A DNA stretch of 64,000 nt. Source: Streptomyces sp. NBC_00259 (GTDB taxonomy: Bacteria; Actinomycetota; Actinomycetes; Streptomycetales; Streptomycetaceae). Shown here one piece after another: positions 1-8,560 of this stretch. The stretch is taken from the NCBI RefSeq assembly GCF_036181745.1, contig NZ_CP108080.1:2108001-2172000 (forward strand), written 5' to 3'. The position numbers and the translations under genes were made by a program. Each line of letters opens with the position of its first letter. Position 1 is the stretch's first letter. The notes under the pieces were generated by a model. That model searched no databases, was not told the origin of the DNA, and saw only the letters and a list, made by a program, of their open reading frames with translations.

Positions 1-34
1 GCGCGGCCCGCCCGGCGCCGGCCGGTGCCGGGCG

Positions 35-40
35 TACGCT
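35..40 (+). promoter_or_regulatory. -10 box (TACGCT) of a probably leaderless TetR gene
   Basis: TACGCT ends 7 bases before the GTG at 48 and no Shine-Dalgarno sequence fits between them, so transcription would start at or next to the start codon. The -35 region lies at the very edge of the window. Confidence 0.5.
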
Positions 41-47
41 TTCTCCG

Positions 48-746
48 GTGAACATCACGCCGCCGTCCCCGCCGTCGCCGCGTCGGCCGCTCACCGAGCG
101 CCGCAAGGCCACGACCCGGCTGGAGATCGCGCGCGCCGCCGCCGAGCTGTTCGCCGAGCGCGGGCCCGACGGCACCACGGCCGAGGAGATCGCGGACCGT
201 GCCGGGGTGGCGCTGCGCACCTTCTACCGGTACTTCCGCAACAAGCGCGATGCCGTCGGCCCGCTGTTCGCGATCGGCGCCGAGCGCTGGCGCGTGCGGC
301 TGACGGCGGTCGCGCCCGGACCCGGGCCCGCCACGGGGCCCGAGCTGCCCGAGCTGCCCGAGCTGCTGGAGCGGACTCTCGCCGAGGCGCTGTCGGTGCC
401 GCCGGGTACCTCGGCCGAGTGGCTGCGCTGGACGCGCTGGCTGGTGCGTACGGCGCTGCGGGACCCTGCGCTGCGGGCGGTCTGGTACCGGGTGAACCAG
501 GAGTCGGAGGAGCAGCTGCTGCCGGTGCTGGCCGCGCTGACCGGGCCGGACGCCGAACCGCTGGAGGTTCGGCTGGCCGCGGCGGTGGCCACGGACGCGG
601 TCAGGATCGCGCTGGAGACCTGGGCCGAGGCGGACGCCCCGCCGCTCGCGGGTCCGGGTTCGCCGTCGGAGCTCGCTGTGCGGTGTCTGCGCGAACTGAT
701 GGGCGGGATGCGCCCGTTGACGGGCGCGGGGCGGGCTACCGGGTGA
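48..746 (+). CDS. TetR/AcrR family transcriptional regulator
   Basis: This is a one-component DNA-binding repressor of 232 residues, a normal length for TetR proteins. Residues about 20-70 form the typical HTH: a helix around LEIARAAAELFAERG, then TAEEIADRAGVALRTFYRYF and the NKRDAV extension that follows the recognition helix. The C-terminal ligand-binding half is Ala/Leu-rich and gives no ligand hint. The GTG start at 48 is favoured because a -10 box sits just upstream, which suggests a leaderless mRNA. Its 3' end overlaps the convergent acetyltransferase gene by 11 bases. The regulatory target is unknown; a divergent gene may lie upstream, outside the window. Confidence 0.9.
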   Translation: MNITPPSPPSPRRPLTERRKATTRLEIARAAAELFAERGPDGTTAEEIADRAGVALRTFYRYFRNKRDAVGPLFAIGAERWRVRLTAVAPGPGPATGPELPELPELLERTLAEALSVPPGTSAEWLRWTRWLVRTALRDPALRAVWYRVNQESEEQLLPVLAALTGPDAEPLEVRLAAAVATDAVRIALETWAEADAPPLAGPGSPSELAVRCLRELMGGMRPLTGAGRATG

Positions 747-1356
747 GCGAACGGCCCATCAGCACGTCGTCGGCGTAACGCCCGGCCAGGTAGAACTCAC
801 CGGGCAGGACACCTTCCACGGCGTACCCCTCGGACTCGTAGAGCCGGCGGGCCGGGGTGTTGTGCCCGAGCACACGCAGGGTGATGCGCGTCGCGCCCTG
901 ACGCCGGGCCTCATCCCCCGCGGCCCGCAGCAGCGCCCGCCCGACGCCCTGACCGCGCGCCCCGGCGGCCACGGCGAGGCCCTGGATCTGGCGTACGTGC
1001 CGGTGGCAGGCGAGCGGGGTGGGGGCGACGACGCAGATGAATCCGGCGATCCGGCCGTGGCGGTCGTCGTGCTCGCCGCGGTCGCAGCCGCCGTCGCGGT
1101 CGCCGCGGGCGTCGTGGTCGCCGCGGGCGTCGTGGTCGCCGTGGTCGACGCGGCCGTCGCCGTCGTCCGTCTCCGCGACGAGGTAGTCCTCGGGGCGGTG
1201 GGCCTTGAAGAACGGGCCGTACGGCGGCACCGGGCGGGCCTGCACGGAGTGCAGCGTGGACCAGGTGGCGCGGTCGAGCTCGCCGAGCGCGGCGTCGTCG
1301 CAGCCACGGGCCGGGCGTATGGAGAAGAGGGTGCCGGGTTCGGACATGGCGGCCAC
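736..1356 (-). CDS. GNAT family N-acetyltransferase with Asp/His-rich insert
   Basis: This is a GCN5-related acetyltransferase of 206 residues that would use acetyl-CoA. The motif A acetyl-CoA loop is visible as GARGQGVGRALL near residue 140, followed by the ITLRVLGHNTPARRLYESEGY helix/strand typical of RimI-like enzymes. Unusually, residues about 62-100 are an insert rich in Asp, His, Gly and Arg (GDHDARGDHDARGD and similar), encoded by 18-bp tandem repeats; it may bind metal or simply be a loop expansion. The start could be at 1356 or at the second Met (1347). The gene ends inside the convergent TetR gene. The substrate (protein N-terminus, amine or antibiotic) cannot be told. Confidence 0.85.
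   Translation of the reverse strand: MAAMSEPGTLFSIRPARGCDDAALGELDRATWSTLHSVQARPVPPYGPFFKAHRPEDYLVAETDDGDGRVDHGDHDARGDHDARGDRDGGCDRGEHDDRHGRIAGFICVVAPTPLACHRHVRQIQGLAVAAGARGQGVGRALLRAAGDEARRQGATRITLRVLGHNTPARRLYESEGYAVEGVLPGEFYLAGRYADDVLMGRSLTR
1063..1152. repeat. 18-bp tandem repeat inside the GNAT gene
   Basis: The unit GTCGCCGCGGGCGTCGTG is repeated at 1099-1116 and 1117-1134, with degenerate copies on both sides. The unit length is a multiple of 3, so the reading frame is kept and the repeat encodes the Asp/His-rich loop. Confidence 0.8.
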
Positions 1357-1382
1357 TGTGTCATGGGGGGAGGATGTGAGAC

Positions 1383-2273
1383 ATGCGCATTGCGGTCACC
1401 GGCTCGACCGGGCTCATCGGTACGGCACTTGTACGTTCCCTGCGTGAGGACGGGCACGAGGTGGTGCGGCTCGTGCGGCGGGCGCCGCGGGCCGCGGACG
1501 AGGTGGAGTGGGATCCCGCACGGCAGCACGTGGACGCGGCGGGGCTCATCGGCTGCGAGGCGGTGGTGCATCTCGCGGGTGCGGGCGTGGGCGAGCAGCG
1601 GTGGACGGCCGCGTACAAGAAGGAGATCCGGGACAGCCGGGTGCTCGGTACGGCCGCGATCGCCGAGGCGGTGGCGTCGCTGGAGGAACCGCCTCGGGTG
1701 CTGGTGTGCGGTACCGCGGTCGGGTACTACGGCGACACGGGTGACCGCGCGGTCGACGAGAGCGCACCGCCCGGCGCCGGCTTCCTGCCTTCGGTGTGCG
1801 AGGAGTGGGAGGACGCGGCGGCGCCGGCCGAGGAGGCGGGCATCCGGGTGGCCTTCGCCCGTACGGGCCTGGTCGTGGCCCGCGAGGGCGGGGCGTGGGG
1901 CCGGCTCTTCCCCGTCTTCCGGGCGGGCCTGGGCGGGCGGCTCGGCAAGGGGCGCCAGTTCTGGAGCTTCATCTCCCTGCACGACGAGGTCGCGGCACTG
2001 CGGCACATCGTCGACACGGACACCCTGTCCGGGCCGGTCAACCTCACGGCCCCGGACCCCCTCACGAACCGCGAGGTGACCGCGGCGATGGGCCGCGTCC
2101 TGCGCCGTCCGACGCTCTTCACGGTCCCGCCGATCGCGCTGCGGGTCTACCTCGGCGACTTCGCCGAGGACGTCCTCGGCAGCCAGCGCGTACTGCCGGC
2201 GAAGCTGCTCGAATCGGGCTTCACGTTCAGCCACCCGTCCATCGAGGAGGCGATCCGCGCGGCCCTCGACTGA
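1383..2273 (+). CDS. TIGR01777 family NAD(P)-dependent epimerase-like protein
   Basis: This is an extended short-chain dehydrogenase/epimerase of 296 residues, of the family that includes cell-division-inhibitor-like SulA/YfcH proteins. The N-terminus carries the nucleotide-binding GSTGLIG motif (residues 7-13). The family's WSFISLHDEVAAL segment is present, and the last ~45 residues (RVLPAKLLESGFTFSHPSIE) match the DUF1731 tail. The catalytic substrate is not established for the family. A GGGAGG ribosome site 8 bases upstream supports the ATG at 1383. It is divergent from the acetyltransferase gene with about 25 bp between them, so the two promoters must overlap. Confidence 0.88.
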   Translation: MRIAVTGSTGLIGTALVRSLREDGHEVVRLVRRAPRAADEVEWDPARQHVDAAGLIGCEAVVHLAGAGVGEQRWTAAYKKEIRDSRVLGTAAIAEAVASLEEPPRVLVCGTAVGYYGDTGDRAVDESAPPGAGFLPSVCEEWEDAAAPAEEAGIRVAFARTGLVVAREGGAWGRLFPVFRAGLGGRLGKGRQFWSFISLHDEVAALRHIVDTDTLSGPVNLTAPDPLTNREVTAAMGRVLRRPTLFTVPPIALRVYLGDFAEDVLGSQRVLPAKLLESGFTFSHPSIEEAIRAALD

Positions 2274-2326
2274 GCCGCCGGCGCGGCCGGGAAGGCAACC
2301 GCCGGAACCCCGGAGTCCGAATCCGG

Positions 2327-2363
2327 CCGGAGTCCCGGTCCGAGTCCCGGCCCGAGTCCCTGG
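2327..2363. repeat. 12-bp tandem repeat downstream of the epimerase gene
   Basis: About three imperfect copies of a CCGAGTCCCGGT-type unit lie 50 bp after the epimerase stop. The rest of the 312-bp gap up to 2585 holds only the hairpin listed separately and the ribosome site of the next gene. Confidence 0.6.
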
Positions 2364-2537
2364 GGTCCCGCACGGGAACCGCCCCACGAGACGCCGTCAC
2401 GGCACCGGGCAACCCGTGCCCGTCCCGCCGGAGGCACCCGTGCGACCCCGTGCCACCGGGCGCCCCGACGCGCGCGCGTCGCGGTCGGTGGCGAGGTTTC
2501 TACGCTCGATCCGAACTTCGGCATTCCGCTCGCCGGT

Positions 2538-2555
2538 TGGGGGCATGAGCCCCCA
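2538..2555 (+). promoter_or_regulatory. 7-bp hairpin in the leader of the FAD oxidoreductase gene
   Basis: TGGGGGC-ATGA-GCCCCCA is a perfect 7-bp stem with a 4-base loop, 30 bases upstream of the GTG at 2586. It has no U-tract. It could be an upstream terminator or a leader structure; the function is unknown. Confidence 0.4.
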
Positions 2556-2585
2556 CACCAGCCGCGCCGACCCGGGGAGGGGCAC

Positions 2586-3911
2586 GTGCTCAGCAGCGCA
2601 CGCCACGCGGACGTCGTCATCGTCGGAGCCGGTATCGCCGGGCTCGCGGCGGCTCACAGGTTGACCAGTGCGGGGGTCACGGTCCTCGTGCTGGAGGCCG
2701 AACCGAGGGTCGGGGGCCGGATGGTCACCGAGGACCTGGACGGGTTCCGGCTGGACCGGGTCGGCCCGTTGCTCAACACGTCGTATCCGGAGCTCCGCCG
2801 TGACCCTGCTCTCGCCGGCATGCCGCTGCGGACCTTCACCCCCGGCGTGCTCGTGCACAGCGACGGCCGGCACCACCGCGCCGGTGAGACCCGCGGCGTA
2901 CGCCACGCACGGAGCGCGAGGGGCGCACTCACGGCTGCGCGCGCCCTCGCGAGCGCCCCTCGCACGCCTCTCGGTGGCGCCATCGACCAGGCCCGCCTCG
3001 CCGCCGCGCTCGGCCGGCTCGCGGCCACCCCGCCCCGCCGGCTGCTCGCCCGCCGTGAACTGCCCACGCACGAGGCCCTGTTCGCCCGCGGGCTCCCCCC
3101 TCGTACCGTCAACTCCTTCCTCCGTCCGCTGCTCTCCGCCCTCCTCGGCGACCCGGAGCTCACGACCTCCAGCCGCTGCGCCGACCTCGTCCTGCGCGGT
3201 TTCGCCCGCGGCCGGCTCTGCGTCCCCGCCGGCGGCGCCGCGACCCTTCCCGAGGCGCTCGCGGACGCCCTCCCGCCCGGCACCGTCCTCACCGGCGCCC
3301 GGGTCACCGAAGCGTCGATCAGCTCCGTCACCACCGAGGAGCACGGCACGTTCACCTGCCGCTCGCTGCTCCTGGCCACCGGCGCCCGCGCCGCCGCCGC
3401 GCTCCTGCCCGGGCTGCGCGTCCCGGACTTCCACCCCGTGACGGTCCTGCACCACACCGCCCCCGCACCGCCGCTGGCCGAGCCGGCCCTGCTCCTGGAC
3501 GCGGACGGCCCGGGCCCGGTCGCGCACACCGCGGTGATGAGCGAGGTCGACCCGTCCCGTGCGCCGGAGGACCGGGTGCTGATCACGTCCACCGTCCTCG
3601 GCCGCCCGCCCGCCGGGCTCGACCGCCGGGTCCGTACGCATCTCGCCACGCTGTACGGCACGTCCACCGCCGACTGGGAGCTGCTGGACGCGCACCACGA
3701 CCCGGAGGCCGTACCGGCGATGCCCCCGCCGCACGACGCACGCCGCCCGGTTCGGCTCCTCTGCGGGCTCTACGTCTGTGGCGACCACCGCGACACGAGC
3801 ACCGTCCAGGGCGCCCTGTTCTCCGGCCGGAGGGCGGCGCACGCGGTCCTGCGCGACCTCGGCATCCAGCCGGAGCTCAGCCCGTCCTCCCTCAGCACGG
3901 CTGCGGCGTAG
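2586..3911 (+). CDS. FAD-dependent oxidoreductase (amine oxidase / protoporphyrinogen oxidase-like)
   Basis: This is a flavoprotein of 441 residues. The N-terminal dinucleotide-binding fold is clear: VVIVGAGIAGLAAAHRL at residues 10-26, then VLEAEPRVGGRM, which is the second FAD motif of flavin-containing amine oxidases. A C-terminal FAD-contacting segment, GLYVCGDHRDTSTVQGALFSGRRAAHAV, is also typical. This family covers monoamine oxidases, phytoene desaturases and protoporphyrinogen oxidases; the sequence does not decide between them. The GTG start is preceded by GGGGAGGGG. It stands alone between the epimerase and the hydrolase operon, so no pathway is implied by its neighbours. Confidence 0.88.
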   Translation: MLSSARHADVVIVGAGIAGLAAAHRLTSAGVTVLVLEAEPRVGGRMVTEDLDGFRLDRVGPLLNTSYPELRRDPALAGMPLRTFTPGVLVHSDGRHHRAGETRGVRHARSARGALTAARALASAPRTPLGGAIDQARLAAALGRLAATPPRRLLARRELPTHEALFARGLPPRTVNSFLRPLLSALLGDPELTTSSRCADLVLRGFARGRLCVPAGGAATLPEALADALPPGTVLTGARVTEASISSVTTEEHGTFTCRSLLLATGARAAAALLPGLRVPDFHPVTVLHHTAPAPPLAEPALLLDADGPGPVAHTAVMSEVDPSRAPEDRVLITSTVLGRPPAGLDRRVRTHLATLYGTSTADWELLDAHHDPEAVPAMPPPHDARRPVRLLCGLYVCGDHRDTSTVQGALFSGRRAAHAVLRDLGIQPELSPSSLSTAAA

Positions 3912-4030
3912 CTCTGGGAGTCCAGCAGCAATACATCCGACCTCTCTTGTCGCCAGCTCTTGTCAGTGACCTGACACAGCACTACGGTCCCCGTGTCCCT
4001 TGATGCCAGGAGTGACACCGGGAGGCAGTA

Positions 4031-6280
4031 GTGCGCCGAGCCATGCCCGTGCTCCTCTTCATCCTCAGCCTAGTCATCGGAGCTATCACTCCCACTGCCG
4101 CTGGGGCGGGCGAGCCAGGGGCCACGGCGCCACCGTCCGTCGTCCCGCGCCCCACCGACTGGACGGACCTCGGCGGTCGTACCGTCCTCACCCCTCGCAC
4201 CCGCATCGTCGTGGACCCCCGCAGCGCCCGGGCCACCGCGCTTCCCGCCGGGCGCGCCGAACTCCCCGGTCCCGCACGCCAGTCGGTGCGCGGGCTCGCC
4301 GATCAGCTGCGGGCCGAGCTCGCGAGCGTCAGCGGGCTGCGTCCCCGGATCGCGTACGGCCACCCGGCCCCCGGCGACATCGTTCTGCGCCTCACGGACA
4401 CCGGACTCGGGGCGGAGGGCTACCGCTTCGACAGCGGCAGCGGCAGCCGCACTGCCGGAGACACGGGCGGCGCCGTCACCGTCGAAGCCGCCTCCACGCA
4501 CGGCCTCTTCTACGGCACCCGCACGCTCCTCCAGCTGCTCCGCGCCACCGCCCCCGACCACCACTCGCTCCCCCGCGCCCGCGCCGCCGACCGGCCCGCC
4601 CAGGCCGTCCGCACGGTCCATCTCGACGCGGGCCGCAAGTACTGGCGGATCCCCTACCTGGAGAACCTCATCCGCAGGATGGGCGACCAGAAGCTCAACA
4701 CCCTGTTCCTGCACCTGTCGGAGTCGGAGGGTTTCCGCCTCCACAGCCCGAAGTTCCCCGGGCTCGCCGACCCCGGCCACAGCTACAGCCGCGCCGACAT
4801 CGAGCACCTCAAGGCTTTCGCGGCCCGCCACCACGTCCAGCTGATGCCCGGCATCGAGGTCCCGGGCCATGCGACCGTCATCAGCGAGGCGTTCGGCATC
4901 GGCTTCGGCGCGGACAACGGCACCGGCTCGGCCCCGTGCACCGGCGCGCACACCCACTCGCACCTCACCGCCGACTGGATCATCGACATGACCAGTGAGC
5001 GGGCGGTGGAGAAGACCGAGGAGATCGTCGACGAGTTCGCGGGCTGGTTCGACGCGCCGCTGTTCGCCATCGGCGCCGAGGAGGTCCCGGGCCAACTCGC
5101 CGAATGCCCGCGCGTGAAGGACTTCCTGGCCGCGGACCCGGACGTCAGCACCCTCGGCGACCTGCTCAACCGCTACATCAACACCCTCGACGACGTCGTG
5201 AGCAAGCACGGCAGGCGCACCGCCGTCTACAACGGTTCCGAGCACCTCGCCGCGCCCCAGCAGAAGGTCCACGGCCCGGTCGTCTTCATCACCTGGGAGG
5301 GCACGGGCGCGGAGCCGGCCATTCCGGGCCATGACGAGATCGCCATCGGCCCCTTCTACGTCACCCCGAACAACTACCACCACCTGTATCCGGACGAGCC
5401 CTGGATGTACGACACCTGGGCCCCGAGCACCACGCCCGACATGCTCGGCTCCGGCCTGGTCAACTGGGCCGACTACAACTTCTGGTCGGACGACGGCTAC
5501 TTCGAGCAGCAGATGGCGGCAGCCCGCGCGATCCTCGCCGACCGCGCCTGGAACGCCTCCCCCACCCCCGACACGGTCGACGGCTTCCGCGCCCTCGTCG
5601 CCCGCCTCGGCGACCCGCCCGGCATCCGTCCCCTGCCCGTGGCACCCCGCACCGACGACGGCCGCCCCAGCCACCACTGGACCTTCGACCCGGCCCCGTA
5701 CCCGAGCGGCTGGACGTACGCGGGCAGCCCCGGCAACACCCTCTACGCCGAGGACGTCGCGGGCGCCCTGCCCGGCACCTCGTACATCATCAACAACCCC
5801 ACGCCCGTCACCGGTGACGGCGCGACCGGCGGCGCCTGGCGCTTCGACCACGACCGGGACGGCGTCGGCCTCGGCGGCCTCGACACCGCCGAGCCGTGGA
5901 CGGTCTCCGTACGGGTACGCCCCACCGCCCGCACCGCCGACCAGGTGCTGCTCAGCTCGAAGGCGGGCGCGCTCAAACTCATGCAGTACGGCACCGGCCG
6001 GGTCGGCCTCACCCGCTACGGCACCGCCGACCACTCCTTCCCCTACACCCTCCCGCTCGACCGCTGGACCCTGCTGACCTGGGTGGCCGAGCCGGGCCGC
6101 ACCACCCTGTACGCCGACGGCGAGCGCGTCGGCACCGTGGAGGCATCCGTCCCGCTGCCGCTGCGCTCCATCGGCACCGAGAAGGCGAGCCTCCGCGGCG
6201 ATCTCGACGAACTGCGCACCTGGGACGAGGCGCTGAGCCCCGGACAGGTACGCGACCTCCTCCGAAGGGATGCACAGTGA
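4031..6280 (+). CDS. Secreted GH20 beta-N-acetylhexosaminidase / lacto-N-biosidase-like enzyme with LamG domain
   Basis: This is an exo-glycosidase of 749 residues that would remove N-acetylhexosamine (or lacto-N-biose) from glycan ends outside the cell. It has a Sec signal peptide (hydrophobic core PVLLFILSLVIGAI, cleavage near AGA), a GH20b-type N-domain, and a GH20 barrel from about residue 195 (HLDAGRKYW, NTLFLHLSESEGFRL, MPGIEVPGH). The C-terminal ~200 residues form a LamG/concanavalin-type domain (WTFDPAPYPSG to LDELRTWDEALS). Oddity: where GH20 enzymes carry the catalytic Asp-Glu pair, this one reads IGAEEVPG, so Glu350-Glu351. GGAGG lies 6 bases upstream of the GTG start. It overlaps the fucosidase gene by 4 bases (GTGA), so the two are translationally coupled. 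The exact substrate is uncertain. Confidence 0.87.
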   Translation: MRRAMPVLLFILSLVIGAITPTAAGAGEPGATAPPSVVPRPTDWTDLGGRTVLTPRTRIVVDPRSARATALPAGRAELPGPARQSVRGLADQLRAELASVSGLRPRIAYGHPAPGDIVLRLTDTGLGAEGYRFDSGSGSRTAGDTGGAVTVEAASTHGLFYGTRTLLQLLRATAPDHHSLPRARAADRPAQAVRTVHLDAGRKYWRIPYLENLIRRMGDQKLNTLFLHLSESEGFRLHSPKFPGLADPGHSYSRADIEHLKAFAARHHVQLMPGIEVPGHATVISEAFGIGFGADNGTGSAPCTGAHTHSHLTADWIIDMTSERAVEKTEEIVDEFAGWFDAPLFAIGAEEVPGQLAECPRVKDFLAADPDVSTLGDLLNRYINTLDDVVSKHGRRTAVYNGSEHLAAPQQKVHGPVVFITWEGTGAEPAIPGHDEIAIGPFYVTPNNYHHLYPDEPWMYDTWAPSTTPDMLGSGLVNWADYNFWSDDGYFEQQMAAARAILADRAWNASPTPDTVDGFRALVARLGDPPGIRPLPVAPRTDDGRPSHHWTFDPAPYPSGWTYAGSPGNTLYAEDVAGALPGTSYIINNPTPVTGDGATGGAWRFDHDRDGVGLGGLDTAEPWTVSVRVRPTARTADQVLLSSKAGALKLMQYGTGRVGLTRYGTADHSFPYTLPLDRWTLLTWVAEPGRTTLYADGERVGTVEASVPLPLRSIGTEKASLRGDLDELRTWDEALSPGQVRDLLRRDAQ

Positions 6281-8514
6281 GACGCACCGCGGCCGCGGCG
6301 GCCCTCGCCGCCTGTGCGGCACTGCTCCTCGCACCGCCCGCCTCGGGCGCCGGGGACGGTGCCCGAGGCGGGGGCGCAGACGGGGGCAAGGACTACGAAC
6401 CCACCGTCGAGTCCCTCAACAGCCACCCCACACCGACGTGGTTCGAGGACGACAAGTTCGGCATCTTCATCCACTGGGGCGCCTACTCGGTGCCCGCCTG
6501 GGGCCCGCGCGGCAGCTACGCCGAGTGGTACTGGAACTACATGAACTCCCCGGGCAGCGCCACCAACACCCACCACCGGGACACCTACGGCGCGGACGCC
6601 GACTACGACGACTTCATCGGGCAGTGGAAGGCCGAGAAGTACGACCCGGACGACTGGGTGAAGCTCTTCAAGGACGCCGGGGCCAAGTACTTCGTGCTCA
6701 CCTCCAAGCACCACGAAGGTGTCGCGCTGTACGACTCCGAGGTGTCCGGCCGCGACAGCGTCGACCTCGGCCCCCGCCGGGACCTCGCGGGCGAACTCTT
6801 CGCCGCCGCCCGCAAGGACGGCCGGGGAGAGACGCTGAAGGCCGGCTTCTACTACTCGCTGTACGAGTGGTTCAACCCGTCCTACACCGGCCGCCCCGCC
6901 ACCAACCCGTACACGGGCGCCACCGTCGCGTACACCGGAGCCCCGGCGGTCGACGACTACGCCGCCGACTACATGGCGCCGCAGATGCGGGAACTGATCG
7001 AGCGGTACGACCCGGACATCCTGTGGTGCGACGGCCAGTGGGAGAAGCCTGCCTCGTACTGGAGGACGGCCCCCGTCCTCGCCGACTACTACAACAGGGC
7101 CAAGAACCGGCCGAAGCCGAAGGAGGTCGCGGTCGCCAACCGCTGCAAGATCGAGACCGGTGCCCTGGACTCGACCGAACTCGACTTCCAGACGCCCGAG
7201 TACACGGTCAAGGCGGACATCGACCCGAACAAGTGGGAGGCGAGCCGCGGCATCGCCCACTCGTACGGCTACAACCAGAACGAGCCGGAGGAGGACCATC
7301 TGACGTCCGACCAGCTCGTCGACTCGCTCGTGGACATCGTCAGCAAGAACGGCAATCTGCTGCTCGACGTCGGCCCGCGCGGCGACGGCACGATCCCGGA
7401 GATCCAGCGGCAGCGGCTGCTCGACATGGGAGCGTGGCTGGGGACGAACGGCGAGGCGATCTACGGGACGACGTACTGGCACCACGCCGAGGAGCCGTAC
7501 GGCGACGACGACGTCCGCTACACGGTGAAGGACGGCGCGCTCTACGCGACCGCGCTGACGTGGCCGGGGGCCGAACTGACCCTGGGCTCCGACACCCCGG
7601 TCACGGCGGGCTCCCGGATCACCCTGCTCGGCTCGAAGGCCGGGCAGCTGGCCTGGCACCGGGACGCACAGGGCCGCGTCGTGGTGAGGACCCCGGCTCA
7701 GGCGGGCAAGCACGCGTACGTCTTCAAGGTCACCACTCCGGGGGTGCACAGCCTGGTGCGGACACGCACCGAGCTGCCGCGGGAGCTGAACCCGGGGCGT
7801 ACGGCGGACGGCGGACTCACCGTCACCAACACCTCCCGCCGCCCGGCGCCTTCGACGGACCTGCGGCTGTCGGCCCCCGACGGCTGGACGGTCACCCCGT
7901 CCACGGCCCGGCTGAAGCCGCTCGGCCCCGGCGCGGACGCGAAGGTCCCGTTCACGCTCACCCCGCCCGCGTCGGCGGCGTCCGGCACGTACACGCTGGA
8001 CATCACCCTGCGGCACGGCCGGCTGACGACGACCACGGAGGTGAAGGTGACCGTCGCCCGGGAGAACCTGGCGAAGGGCCGCCCGGCCACGCAGTCGTCG
8101 ACCGCCTGGGACGCCCCGGCCTCACGCGCGGTGGACGGCGACACGGACGGCGCGTTCTCCGGCGGATCGGTGACGCACACGGCCGAGCCGTCGCACCAGG
8201 CGTGGTGGCAGGTCGATCTCGGCGCGAGCGCACGGCTGGAGGAGGCGCAGATCTGGAACCGTACGGACTGCTGTGCCGACCGGCTCACGGACTTCTGGCT
8301 GCTGGCCTCGGACGACCCGATCACGGCCGACGGTCTCGAGGAGGCCAAGGCGACCCCGGGCGTCACGGCGATCCACGTCCCGGCCCGGGCGGGCCGCCCG
8401 ACCACGGTCCCGCTGCCGCCGGGCACGACGGCCCGGCACGTCCGCATCCAGCTGTCGTCCCCGACGAACCCGCTCTCGCTCGCGGAGGTCCAGCTCAGAG
8501 GCAGCCGGTCGTAG
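6277..8514 (+). CDS. Secreted GH29 alpha-L-fucosidase with C-terminal F5/8 type C domain
   Basis: This enzyme hydrolyses terminal alpha-L-fucose from glycans. It has 745 residues from the GTG at 6277, which overlaps the upstream stop as GTGA. A signal peptide (Ala-rich core, cleavage near ASGA) is followed by the GH29 domain: FGIFIHWGAYSVPAWGPRGS, then FVLTSKHHEGVALY, then DILWCDGQWEK, in which Asp252 is the likely nucleophile. After about residue 510 comes a NEW3-like beta domain, and the last ~150 residues (NLAKGRPATQSST, AVDGDTDG, WWQVDLG) form a discoidin/CBM32-like carbohydrate-binding domain. Co-translation with a GH20 enzyme suggests sequential trimming of fucosylated GlcNAc/GalNAc-containing glycans. 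LAAC near the N-terminus precedes the hydrophobic core, so a lipoprotein is unlikely. Confidence 0.92.
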   Translation: MRRTAAAAALAACAALLLAPPASGAGDGARGGGADGGKDYEPTVESLNSHPTPTWFEDDKFGIFIHWGAYSVPAWGPRGSYAEWYWNYMNSPGSATNTHHRDTYGADADYDDFIGQWKAEKYDPDDWVKLFKDAGAKYFVLTSKHHEGVALYDSEVSGRDSVDLGPRRDLAGELFAAARKDGRGETLKAGFYYSLYEWFNPSYTGRPATNPYTGATVAYTGAPAVDDYAADYMAPQMRELIERYDPDILWCDGQWEKPASYWRTAPVLADYYNRAKNRPKPKEVAVANRCKIETGALDSTELDFQTPEYTVKADIDPNKWEASRGIAHSYGYNQNEPEEDHLTSDQLVDSLVDIVSKNGNLLLDVGPRGDGTIPEIQRQRLLDMGAWLGTNGEAIYGTTYWHHAEEPYGDDDVRYTVKDGALYATALTWPGAELTLGSDTPVTAGSRITLLGSKAGQLAWHRDAQGRVVVRTPAQAGKHAYVFKVTTPGVHSLVRTRTELPRELNPGRTADGGLTVTNTSRRPAPSTDLRLSAPDGWTVTPSTARLKPLGPGADAKVPFTLTPPASAASGTYTLDITLRHGRLTTTTEVKVTVARENLAKGRPATQSSTAWDAPASRAVDGDTDGAFSGGSVTHTAEPSHQAWWQVDLGASARLEEAQIWNRTDCCADRLTDFWLLASDDPITADGLEEAKATPGVTAIHVPARAGRPTTVPLPPGTTARHVRIQLSSPTNPLSLAEVQLRGSRS

Positions 8515-8560
8515 TTCCTCTCCTAAGCACAGCGTCGTCCCGCCGGACGGCGCCGGCTGC

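Noticed and set aside
6310..6320. LAAC lipobox in the fucosidase signal peptide
   Set aside because: The Cys comes at residue 13, before the hydrophobic core ends, so ordinary Sec export is more likely.
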